Part shown: positions 33,952-41,665 of the stretch, one piece after another | Layout: the number at the start of each line of letters is the position of its first letter | Position numbering within the stretch: the first letter of the stretch is position 1 | Source: Acidobacteriota bacterium | GTDB lineage: Bacteria; Acidobacteriota; Thermoanaerobaculia; Multivoradales; SZUA-115 | Length of the DNA stretch: 64,000 nt | Direction of reading: 5' to 3' | Assembly (NCBI GenBank): GCA_024277255.1 | Contig: JAJRVQ010000029.1 | Coordinates: forward strand, 1 to 64,000 | Translations under genes and position numbers: made by a program | Notes under the pieces: generated by a model | The model's database searches: none | Told to the model about the DNA's origin: nothing | Seen by the model: the letters and a program-made list of their open reading frames with translations, nothing else

Positions 33952-36900
33952 GTGAAGTTTAGGATGTTGGTCCGTCGTCTTGACACAGTGTTGAAGGAAT
34001 CTCGTCGCGGTGGTGGAGGCGCTCGCTGTGTTCGCAATGCAGCGCTCGCCTTTGGTGTTGCGCTGCTCCTCCTTCTGCCGCAAGCCATGCCGGCTCAGTC
34101 CTGGTCGTGGTCGGCAAACACCACGGAGTTCCAACCCAATATCCCCTGGTCCGGCCGAGTTGACGCCATCGCGCGCCACCCGTCTCGCCCCAAACGAATC
34201 CTGGTGGCGACGCCCGTCGGTGGGGTTTTCGTCTCCCGGGACGGTGGAGATACCTGGCGGCACATCGAAACGCTGCCTCCGCATCAGATGAGCGATCTGG
34301 CGGTGCATCCGAAGAATCCCGACCTCCTGATCGCCACGGCGAGGCGCGACTTCGCCGTAGTCTGGGTTCCCAAGGTCGAGCGGCCTCACATCGACAGCAT
34401 CGATCCCTTACCCGATGGCACGGTCAGGCTAGACGGACCCTTGGTGACGGCGGTTCCCGTAGCTCCTTCCACGCTGACTGTTGAGAGCTTTCCGGTGCGC
34501 AGCAGCAACGGCGGAATCTGGGTGAGCCGTGATGGAGGTACTAGCTGGCAGCGGCCGAACTCGGCGGTGCCCTGGGCCGCGCGCACGTTTGCCAAGGGTG
34601 GTCTGTGCCGCGGAGACTATTCGGCCTATGGCATCTCCTTCGACGGCGCGACAGGGGAGATCTTCGTAGGCACTGATTGCGGTGTTGCGCGCAGCTCAGA
34701 TCTCGGTCGCACCTGGTCGCACGCCGTGGTTCAGGGGCACGCTGCTGGCCAGCCGATCTACTCCGTCGCGTCGCTGGGAAACGGCAGCGTTCTGGCGGGT
34801 AGCGGGAGTGGCGTCTTCCGTTCGGTGGACCGGGGAGCCACTTGGGCTCGTGAGCCCGCCTCTCCCGGGGCGGTGACCGGCGTCCACGCCCTGGGCGATT
34901 CACCGGTGGAAGGCGAAGCCTTTGCCGTCGCTGGTGCAAAGAACAAACTCTTTCACTTTCGACTCCCGAAGGGGGCATCGACTGGAAGCTGGACTCAAAT
35001 CACCTCCGCTCCTGATGGCAGAGGTGGGTGCGGAGGCATTCCGCTGGTCCGAGCGCACGCCGGCGAAGCCGGGCGAAGCGGCTCTCCCAGTGACGACCTG
35101 TACCTCTACTACGGCAACGGCTGTTACTTCTATGTCACCAAGCTGCAGCGCAACTCCCAAGATGGATCGCTACGCTTGCCAACCTCGTCTTCCGCTTGGA
35201 CACGAATCAAGGACAAGCACAGCGATGCACGCGACCTGTCGCTACAGATCGCTTTTTCCCCAAGCGGCGGCAGTATCGTGACCGATGCGACCGGTGCCGT
35301 TGTGCGTTCCTCGACGTGGGGTGGAGATCCCGTGATCCTGGATGGAGGAGCAGCGGCCAACGGCACTGCCTTTGACCTTCAGGATTCTGTCGGTTGGGCG
35401 GCCAATGACGGCGGGCTGGAGCGCCACGTGGCCATTCCACGGCCGGCGGTCGTTCCAGCCGTTCCTCGCGCGGGTGTCGGCCCCGACAAGTACAAGAAGC
35501 CCGCCGACCCCGTACCGGTCGGCTCAGGACCGGGCAAGATCAATGCCTTGCAGATCTATGAGGTGACCGGCCAGTCGATTCGCCACAAGGCCCACCATCT
35601 CTACTTCGGCACTCAGGACAACAAGCTCTGGGCCTCGAAAGACAATGGACTCACTTGGCCCAGCTCGACCTGCTGCGAAGGCTGGGCGATTGAAATGGAC
35701 GGTGAAGTTGCCAAAGAGAGCGAAGCGCGGGTGACCTTCGAAACCTGCGGCAGCTGTGTCACCCTGGTCACCGGCGCCGCCTTCGCCAACCTCAGGGACT
35801 GGCCGGACCCGGTCAAGAACAGAGGCGTTCCCGTCTTGGTCCGGCGCGGGGTCTATGTTCAGCACGAGGTCAGCCCAGGCAAGCACGATATCTCCCGGAG
35901 CTTCGATCTGGGAAGAACGTGGAGACGACTCGCCTACTTGCCGGAAGAGTTCCGTGACCACGCGAAGGTCTGGAACGGTAGCCAGAACAACGCGATGCTC
36001 TACCAGGCGGTTAGGACAGGCAGCCAACGCGTACCTTTCTTCAACGGCAGCAAGTTCATCCAAGAAGTGCAGCTGGCTCGCATCTCGAAGATCACGGGAA
36101 GCGCGCAAGCCGTTGTCCGTTATCCGGCGATGAACAATTTCGGCAGCCTTGGCACCGTCCCCCGAAATTTCTACTGGTACTGGGTCTTTGCAGTCGATCC
36201 CTCGGATGGGCTTCATCTGCTCGCACCCGATGTCGTCAACGGTCGGATGGCTGAGAGCTTCGATGGTGGCAAGAACTGGAGTGCGATGACCCAGCTAACC
36301 CAGCAAGTGACGCGCAACGGAGCGTTGCGTTTCGTCGACCTGAGCCCAGGCCCTCCCGCACGCTATTACCCTCTCGTTTCGGCGATCAGTTTTCATCCTG
36401 GAAATGCCAACTTAGTTCTCTTGGGGACCCGCCAAGGGGGCATCTATCTTTCCTCAGATCGCGGGCAAAGCTGGAAACACGTGCCAGGAAGCGAACGCAT
36501 CTCACGAATCACCACTTTCCATTGGAAGAATCTCAACCAAGTCCTGGTCTCTTCTTTCGGCCGAGGTCTTTGGAGAATCGATTTAACACCGGTCGTGCGC
36601 CAGTCACTGCCCCTCCTTCCCTCTACTCCGCCGTTGAACGGCTGCGCCGGCCGGTGTCTGGTGCGGGCCATCGAAGGGAGCGACCTGGAGCCCCCCGTAT
36701 CTCTCCTCGACCTGCTGAGTTCCGGGAGCGATCTGGTGGAAGGGGGCTGGCTGGTCTACGATGGCACCCTGACCTCCGCCACGCTCGACGACGGGGTGTT
36801 GTACGCGGTGGGCCTCTCCGCCGGAGCCTCGGTGATCGGTTTCGGCGACGAGGGAACCGTTCTCGGTCCACAAGAGCTCCAGCTGAGCGATGTTGACGCG

Positions 36901-37383
36901 AACTTCGGCTTCGCAGAGCTGCCCCCGGAAGTTGCCGACCTCGCGCGGTCACGGCAACTCATTGGTTTCACCATCCGAGAGGGGCGAGTTTCCGCGGTGA
37001 TCGTGGCCGACGAAGAGTTGCCCATGCCGAGCCCCGCGGGGGAGCAGCCCTGGGACGATGACGCAACGATGGAATCGCCCACCTTGCACCAACCCTACCT
37101 GTCGGTGACCAGTGCCACCATGACAGGTGGCTACGCGGTAGTCACGCCGGGTGGTGCCGCGATCGAAATCTTCGGTCGCAATTTCGAGCCCGGAACGGAG
37201 GCCGACCTCTTGATCGACGACGTTCTCTACGACGCCACCGTCGAGGTGGAGCCAGACGGCACCTTCCTGATCGAGATTCCCGCCGACTTTGCGCTCGGCG
37301 AGCACAGCGTGGCCGTCCGGCAGGGTGACTTCCAAGACGTCAGTTCCTTCTTCGTTCGCCACCTCGACCTGGAGGATCGCTGA
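33952..37383 (+). CDS. Giant secreted VPS10/sortilin-like beta-propeller with C-terminal IPT domain
   Basis: 1143 residues. A long N-region and hydrophobic stretch (about 32-50) form a signal peptide. Asp-box blades follow through about residue 880: VFVSRDGGDTWRHIE, IWVSRDGGTSWQRP, FRSVDRGATWARE, SFDGGKNWSAM, YLSSDRGQSWKHV. The last 100 residues (VTSATMTGGYAVVTPGGAAIEIF onward, as separate strands) look like an IPT/TIG immunoglobulin-like domain. Asp-box propellers occur in sialidases and xyloglucanases, but no catalytic set is apparent. GTG 33952 is chosen because AGAAGGAGAA lies just upstream; ATG 33895 is open but has no SD. Confidence 0.72.
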   Translation: MKFRMLVRRLDTVLKESRRGGGGARCVRNAALAFGVALLLLLPQAMPAQSWSWSANTTEFQPNIPWSGRVDAIARHPSRPKRILVATPVGGVFVSRDGGDTWRHIETLPPHQMSDLAVHPKNPDLLIATARRDFAVVWVPKVERPHIDSIDPLPDGTVRLDGPLVTAVPVAPSTLTVESFPVRSSNGGIWVSRDGGTSWQRPNSAVPWAARTFAKGGLCRGDYSAYGISFDGATGEIFVGTDCGVARSSDLGRTWSHAVVQGHAAGQPIYSVASLGNGSVLAGSGSGVFRSVDRGATWAREPASPGAVTGVHALGDSPVEGEAFAVAGAKNKLFHFRLPKGASTGSWTQITSAPDGRGGCGGIPLVRAHAGEAGRSGSPSDDLYLYYGNGCYFYVTKLQRNSQDGSLRLPTSSSAWTRIKDKHSDARDLSLQIAFSPSGGSIVTDATGAVVRSSTWGGDPVILDGGAAANGTAFDLQDSVGWAANDGGLERHVAIPRPAVVPAVPRAGVGPDKYKKPADPVPVGSGPGKINALQIYEVTGQSIRHKAHHLYFGTQDNKLWASKDNGLTWPSSTCCEGWAIEMDGEVAKESEARVTFETCGSCVTLVTGAAFANLRDWPDPVKNRGVPVLVRRGVYVQHEVSPGKHDISRSFDLGRTWRRLAYLPEEFRDHAKVWNGSQNNAMLYQAVRTGSQRVPFFNGSKFIQEVQLARISKITGSAQAVVRYPAMNNFGSLGTVPRNFYWYWVFAVDPSDGLHLLAPDVVNGRMAESFDGGKNWSAMTQLTQQVTRNGALRFVDLSPGPPARYYPLVSAISFHPGNANLVLLGTRQGGIYLSSDRGQSWKHVPGSERISRITTFHWKNLNQVLVSSFGRGLWRIDLTPVVRQSLPLLPSTPPLNGCAGRCLVRAIEGSDLEPPVSLLDLLSSGSDLVEGGWLVYDGTLTSATLDDGVLYAVGLSAGASVIGFGDEGTVLGPQELQLSDVDANFGFAELPPEVADLARSRQLIGFTIREGRVSAVIVADEELPMPSPAGEQPWDDDATMESPTLHQPYLSVTSATMTGGYAVVTPGGAAIEIFGRNFEPGTEADLLIDDVLYDATVEVEPDGTFLIEIPADFALGEHSVAVRQGDFQDVSSFFVRHLDLEDR

Positions 37384-37567
37384 GCTGAGCTGAGTTCCGC
37401 CCATCGTCGACGGGCCGATCCAACACCCGCGGCCCTCCTCGCTGAGGACATTGGTGTCTCGTTCGGAGAGTTTGCAGCGGAAGGCAAGCTCTCCGCAACG
37501 GACTTGGCTGCTTGGATTCGGAATCCTCTTTTAGTAGCGAAGGGCTAGGCTAGAGCAGGTTCGGAAA

Positions 37568-37598
37568 CAGGTGCCACCCGAATTACGGTTGGTACCTG
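37568..37598. repeat. REP-like palindrome (GGTGCCACC family)
   Basis: CAGGTGCCACCC (37568-37579) and GGTTGGTACCTG (37587-37598) form a 12-bp stem with two mismatches and a 7-nt loop. Related arms occur at 38320, 38386, 39682 and 56645. Confidence 0.65.
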
Positions 37599-37679
37599 TT
37601 GGCAACCTGATCGTCACGGTTTGCACTTGGTGTATCGATAAGGCTATCGTAGGCTGAGTGGCCTATCGATGGAGAATTC

Positions 37680-37886
37680 ATGACGACCATCACTCTTTCG
37701 CCGAAGTTCCAAGTAGTCATCCCGAAGGAAATCCGAGACGGGCTCAAACTGAAGCCAGGGCAGAAGATGCAAGCGGTCGGCTATGAGGGACGGATCGAGT
37801 TGATTCCGGTGCGCGAGGCGCGGGAGCTGCGCGGCTTTCTGCCGGGGCTCGATACGACTGTTGAGCGTGAGAAAGACAGGCTGTGA
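37680..37886 (+). CDS. vapB: AbrB/SpoVT-type antitoxin (VapB)
   Basis: 68 residues. TLSPKFQVVIPKEIRDGLKLKPGQKM is the swapped-hairpin AbrB DNA-binding domain. The C-terminal 20 residues (RELRGFLPGLDTTVEREKDRL, read from about 48) are the toxin-binding tail. The stop overlaps the GTG start of the PIN toxin. It should neutralise the toxin and autorepress. Confidence 0.88.
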   Translation: MTTITLSPKFQVVIPKEIRDGLKLKPGQKMQAVGYEGRIELIPVREARELRGFLPGLDTTVEREKDRL

Positions 37887-38260
37887 ATGTGGTCGACTCC
37901 TCGGGTTGGCTGGAGTATTTCGCTGGCGGAGCGAATGCCGACTTTATCGCTTCGGCGATCGAAGATCCGTCCACGTTGATCGTTCCGACCATCACGCTCT
38001 ATGAGGTCTTCAAGCGGATCTTGCAGCAGCGCGACGAGAACGCGGCGCTGCAAGCCGTGGCGGTGATGCAGCAGGGCGCGGTGGTGGGGTTGAGCGACGA
38101 TCTAGCCTTACGCTCGGCTTCGCTGAGCGTTCGGCTGGGCTTGCCGATGGCGGACAGCATCATCCTGGCCACCGCGCACTCGACCGAGGCGACGCTATGG
38201 ACCCAGGATTCGGACTTCCAGGCGATCGAAGGAGTTCGCTACGTGGCGAAGCCACGGTGA
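37883..38260 (+). CDS. vapC: PIN-domain ribonuclease toxin (VapC)
   Basis: 125 residues. All acidic PIN residues are visible: Asp in VVDSSGWLEYF, Glu in TLYEVFKRI, Asp in LPMADSIILATA and Asp in LWTQDSDF. VapC toxins typically cleave tRNA or rRNA and stop growth. GTG 37883 overlaps vapB by four bases. Complete and apparently functional, unlike the 9.5-kb toxin. Confidence 0.9.
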   Translation: MNVVDSSGWLEYFAGGANADFIASAIEDPSTLIVPTITLYEVFKRILQQRDENAALQAVAVMQQGAVVGLSDDLALRSASLSVRLGLPMADSIILATAHSTEATLWTQDSDFQAIEGVRYVAKPR

Positions 38261-38319
38261 GTGCCATTGGGATGCAGACCTCTAATCTCAAAGGGTCTGC
38301 CTGCAATATGGGTGGCTGA

Positions 38320-38400
38320 GAGGTGCCACCCGATTGTGAGTCTTTGATTTCAAAGGATCTGCAACTGTGTGGCACCCGGTGAAGCAATCGGGTGGTACCC
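38320..38400. repeat. REP-like element between toxin-antitoxin modules
   Basis: 38320-38360 is 36 of 41 identical to 39682-39722. Its GGTGCCACCCGATTG arm is inverted at 38386-38400 with one mismatch, giving a long imperfect hairpin. A further partial copy (TCTCAAAGGGTCTGC) lies at 38286-38300. It separates VapBC from the convergent RelE-type pair. Confidence 0.65.
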
Positions 38401-38421
38401 CGCTGGCAAGGGCACTCGGAG

Positions 38422-38682
38422 TCAGCGGTAGATCTCTTTTCGATGGCCGATCTTCAGGATGAACACCACCAACCGGTTTCGCTCGACGCTGTAAAGAACT
38501 CGGAACGTACCTACCCGCACTCGCAAGACGTTGAGGTATCCGCGCAACTTGCGACATCCTCGCGGTCGCGGCTCCTTTGCGAGCGCTTGGATCATCCGCA
38601 AGATGCGAATCTGGTCGCGCCGCGCCAACTTCTTGAGCTGTTTCTCTGCGGTGGCGGAGATCTCCAGACTATAGCTGGCCAT
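38422..38682 (-). CDS. RelE/ParE-family toxin
   Basis: 86 residues, the usual size. SATAEKQLKKLARRDQIRI, RKLRGYLNVLRVRVGTFRVLY and FILKIGHRKEIYR match the RelE fold (mRNA interferase), with the C-terminal Arg/His/Tyr set typical of ribosome-dependent cleavage. Its start lies 14 bp inside the antitoxin gene, which is upstream on the minus strand, giving antitoxin-first order. Confidence 0.88.
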   Translation of the reverse strand: MASYSLEISATAEKQLKKLARRDQIRILRMIQALAKEPRPRGCRKLRGYLNVLRVRVGTFRVLYSVERNRLVVFILKIGHRKEIYR

Positions 38683-38893
38683 CCAACTTGAGTTCTTCGA
38701 GGATCTCGGAGAGGGGGCGGGTGGGCTCGCAGAGAATCTGCTTCAGATCGTCGACATCCTCGAGTTCTTCGAGCTTGTCCAGGAGCGCCTCCTCGATGAA
38801 CCGATTCATCTTGAGCCCGCGTGATTTACACACGGCCTCGACCGCATCCTTGACCTGCGGGCTGATTCGTGTCGCCAGTTGTGCCTGTGCCAT
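38669..38893 (-). CDS. Ribbon-helix-helix-type antitoxin (RelB-like)
   Basis: 74 residues from ATG 38893, MAQAQLATRISPQVKDAVEA onward. It shows an N-terminal strand and two helices as in RHH DNA-binding domains, then an acidic tail EELEDVDDLKQIL that should bind the toxin. The 13-codon upstream extension overlaps the operator repeats, so I reject it. Its promoter holds three GCTAGCA boxes. Confidence 0.78.
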   Translation of the reverse strand: MAQAQLATRISPQVKDAVEAVCKSRGLKMNRFIEEALLDKLEELEDVDDLKQILCEPTRPLSEILEELKLDGQL

Positions 38894-38915
38894 CGATGAA
38901 CTCCTTGGCTCCACG

Positions 38916-38942
38916 CTAGCACGAGCTAGCAAATGCTAGCAA
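38916..38942. promoter_or_regulatory. Three GCTAGCA boxes at exact 10-bp spacing (antitoxin operator)
   Basis: Boxes at 38916-38922, 38926-38932 and 38936-38942 lie 23-49 bp upstream of the antitoxin start on the minus strand. Each contains the palindrome GCTAGC, and the spacing puts them on one face of the helix, as cooperative RHH dimers require. Confidence 0.65.
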
Positions 38943-38977
38943 GTCGTTTATGCTGAAAGTCGTCACCCGGTGGCAGG

Positions 38978-39421
38978 TCAGGGCCTCTCGATCATTTGGA
39001 GCGGCTGTCCGGCTCTTGTGCGAAAGAACCGGAATCCACGCTTGTCCAGAGTCAGGACATCCGGAATCTTGAGATGCTCGGCAAGGAGCACCAGGGTGGC
39101 GTCCGCGTAGTCCATCGGAGCGTCGGCATATTGCTGCATCAGGGCTACCGCCTGGTGAAGCCGCGCGCCGTGGGACAGGTCGTGGACACGCATCGAGCTG
39201 GCGGTGACGAACTCGGCGAGCAACGCCGGCCCGAAGGGAGCACGTTGTCCAGCCCCTCTGGTGACGAAGTGCATGGCTTCGGTGATGACGGCGCTGGTGG
39301 TGTGGAGTTGGCCGGAGAACTCGTCGAGGGTCGCCGCGATCCACCCGTGGGCCGGATCTCTGCTGTTGAGATAGGCGACCAGGGGACCGGTGTCGAGCAG
39401 TAGAGAGGTCAGTCCCGCCAA
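38978..39421 (-). CDS. vapC: PIN-domain toxin (VapC-like)
   Basis: 147 residues from TTG 39421 (GGAG 9-6 nt upstream). The acidic residues are in LLLDTGPLVAYL, ITEAMHFV, YADATLVLLAEHL and LTLDKRGF. Start is uncertain: ATG 39448 would overlap the antitoxin by 40 bp, and CTG 39412 sits in a CTGA overlap exactly like the 9.5-kb toxin. A decayed relative lies at 30824-30970. It pairs with the antitoxin just upstream on the same strand. Confidence 0.86.
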   Translation of the reverse strand: MAGLTSLLLDTGPLVAYLNSRDPAHGWIAATLDEFSGQLHTTSAVITEAMHFVTRGAGQRAPFGPALLAEFVTASSMRVHDLSHGARLHQAVALMQQYADAPMDYADATLVLLAEHLKIPDVLTLDKRGFRFFRTRAGQPLQMIERP

Positions 39422-39639
39422 TTGTGCTCCGCAAGCTCCCGGCTCCATGAGTCCATGGGCTCATCCAGCTGCAACCTACCCTTAAGATGACCTGTCTTCA
39501 GCGCCAGAGGTCTCTCTGCCACGGCTTCTTCAAGAACCTCGCGTACCAATTCCGAGACAGTTTGACCCAGATCCGCCGCGCGCGATTCCAGCGCCTTGCG
39601 AAGTCGGTCGTCGGTGCGCACGGTCAACGTCGTACTCAT
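39409..39639 (-). CDS. vapB: Antitoxin of the PIN module (RHH-like)
   Basis: 76 residues from ATG 39639. STTLTVRTDDRLRKALESR then LGQTVSELVREVLEEAV is a ribbon-helix-helix domain, and the tail LDEPMDSWSRELAEHNWRD is the usual toxin-binding end. Two further ATGs lie upstream (39648, 39669). 39639 is preferred because the start-codon-overlapping element here matches the one at 9199-9221 in the same register. Confidence 0.83.
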   Translation of the reverse strand: MSTTLTVRTDDRLRKALESRAADLGQTVSELVREVLEEAVAERPLALKTGHLKGRLQLDEPMDSWSRELAEHNWRD

Positions 39640-39656
39640 GTACGACATTGTAGTAC
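39635..39656 (-). promoter_or_regulatory. Antitoxin start/operator element related to 9199-9221
   Basis: In coding orientation the 22 bases ending ATGAG match the 9200-9221 element at 18 positions, including two TACA-type half-sites one helical turn apart. The start codon lies at the same place in both. Confidence 0.55.
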
Positions 39657-39681
39657 GTTCTGGCACCAAGCGCCGCTCTGT

Positions 39682-39722
39682 GAGGTGCCACCCGATTGTA
39701 AGCCGCTGATTTCAAAGGGTCT
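39682..39722. repeat. REP-like element, second 41-bp copy
   Basis: 36 of 41 bases match 38320-38360, in the same orientation. Together they bracket the RelE-type and PIN modules (about 1.3 kb). A TGGTACC box at 39747-39753 may be its inverted partner. Confidence 0.65.
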
Positions 39723-39773
39723 TCCATCGGGCTGCACGGACTTGGTACCGGCGGTTCTTCTACCCCTCTCCCA

Positions 39774-40070
39774 CTACGCCCCGACCCGCTCCATCTGAAG
39801 AATCTCCCGCCCGGCGAGTAGCTCTTCGGTCTCTTGCACCATGTGGCGTAGATGAGCCGTCTCCATGTGTGCTTGCCAGGCTGCTTTGCTCTGCCAGTTC
39901 TCGTAGAAGAGGAAGGTCTGGGGATCCCCGAGGCAGCGGTGGAGGTCGTACTGGAGGCAGCCTTCTTCGGCGAGCGTCGGCTCGATCAGGCGGCGTAGGG
40001 CCTCTTCGACTTGGGCTTCGGCGCCGGGTTTGGCGACGATCTTGGCGACGATGGTGAAGGGCTGGCTCAT
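39774..40070 (-). CDS. Antibiotic biosynthesis monooxygenase-domain protein (YgiN-like)
   Basis: 98 residues, one ABM ferredoxin-like domain: AKIVAKPGAEAQVEEALRRL, CLQYDLHRCLGDPQTFLFYE and NWQSKAAWQAHMETAHL. Relatives are quinol or heme-independent monooxygenases. Its start overlaps the HD-hydrolase stop (ATGA), so it ends the transcript that includes that gene. Confidence 0.85.
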   Translation of the reverse strand: MSQPFTIVAKIVAKPGAEAQVEEALRRLIEPTLAEEGCLQYDLHRCLGDPQTFLFYENWQSKAAWQAHMETAHLRHMVQETEELLAGREILQMERVGA

Positions 40071-40645
40071 GGTCTCGATCGTTCCTCGGTGAGTTCGGTG
40101 GTCCGCCTGGCCTTGAGTTGGGCGAAGAGTTCACCCACCGGGGCGAAGCCGTGGTCGGTGAAGTTGGCGGGATTGTTCCAGAACTCCGCCAGGCCTCTGG
40201 CACCGCTGCGCTCGTAGGCGAAGATCTTGATCATCAGCTGGAGTTTGTCGCAGGCCTTGACCAGCTTGGCCTCGGTGGTTTCGGCGGCGCTGTATTCGGC
40301 GTGCAGCTGGTGGGCTTGCTCGGGCAGCGGTGCAAACATCTGGCGCAGGATCGAGGTCTCGGCGGCAGCTTTGGCGCCGTCCGGAAAGAAGCCGGCGACG
40401 GTCTTGGGTAGGTCGCCGGTGCGCACTTCGGCGAGGTCGTGGACGATGGCCAGTTCCATCGCTCGCAGAGTATCGACCTCAGGCGTGCGCTGGGCCAGGG
40501 TCCAGACCAGGAAGAGGACGTGCCAGGAGTGCTCGGTGACGCTTTCGACATCGGTTACGCCGCGCAGTGCATAGCCCATACGGGGCACGCGGTCGAGGGT
40601 CTGGAGTTCCACTAGCAGGTCGAGGAGAGTCTCGTTTTGCGCCAT
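40067..40645 (-). CDS. HD-domain 5'-nucleotidase-like hydrolase (YfbR/HDDC2 type)
   Basis: 192 residues. Metal ligands follow the HD pattern: TEHSWHV (first His), VHDLAEVRTGD (His-Asp) and a later Asp in KACDKLQLMIKIF. RVPRMGYALRGV near the N terminus is typical of HDDC2-like phosphohydrolases that act on dNMPs. Downstream ABM gene overlaps by four bases. It follows ctaF by 39 nt on the same strand; whether it is part of the respiratory operon is unclear. Confidence 0.83.
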   Translation of the reverse strand: MAQNETLLDLLVELQTLDRVPRMGYALRGVTDVESVTEHSWHVLFLVWTLAQRTPEVDTLRAMELAIVHDLAEVRTGDLPKTVAGFFPDGAKAAAETSILRQMFAPLPEQAHQLHAEYSAAETTEAKLVKACDKLQLMIKIFAYERSGARGLAEFWNNPANFTDHGFAPVGELFAQLKARRTTELTEERSRP

Positions 40646-40684
40646 GGTGGGAGGGTAACCTGAAAAAAGGGCAGGTCGGGGAGG

Positions 40685-40996
40685 TTAGCGGCCGAGGACT
40701 CCCAGCCAGCCGCGAGTGAGGTAGTCGGCGAGCGTAAAGCTGAACAGCAAGACGATGAAGAAGCTGGCGGTGAGGATGGCCAGCTTGGTCAGAATCGTCG
40801 CGTGACGCACATGCATGAAGAACCAGATGACCAGCCCCGCCTTGGCCAGTGCGATACCGAGGGCGGCGACATCGTTCATCCGTCCGAGGTCCATGCCGGA
40901 GACCCAGACGGTGAGCAGGGTGAGCACCATCAGCGCGGCGAAGACGGTGAGCAGGAGGGACTTGGTTTCAGCGTGCGGTTCTACGGGACTGGACAT
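40685..40996 (-). CDS. ctaF: Cytochrome c oxidase subunit IV
   Basis: 103 residues, three membrane helices, including LGIALAKAGLVIWFFMHVRH, the prokaryotic COX4 signature. It stabilises the caa3-type oxidase. It is the last of ctaCDEF, 12 nt after ctaE. Confidence 0.88.
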   Translation of the reverse strand: MSSPVEPHAETKSLLLTVFAALMVLTLLTVWVSGMDLGRMNDVAALGIALAKAGLVIWFFMHVRHATILTKLAILTASFFIVLLFSFTLADYLTRGWLGVLGR

Positions 40997-41008
40997 GGCG
41001 ATCTCCGG

Positions 41009-41657
<649 letters not shown>

Positions 41658-41665
<8 letters not shown>

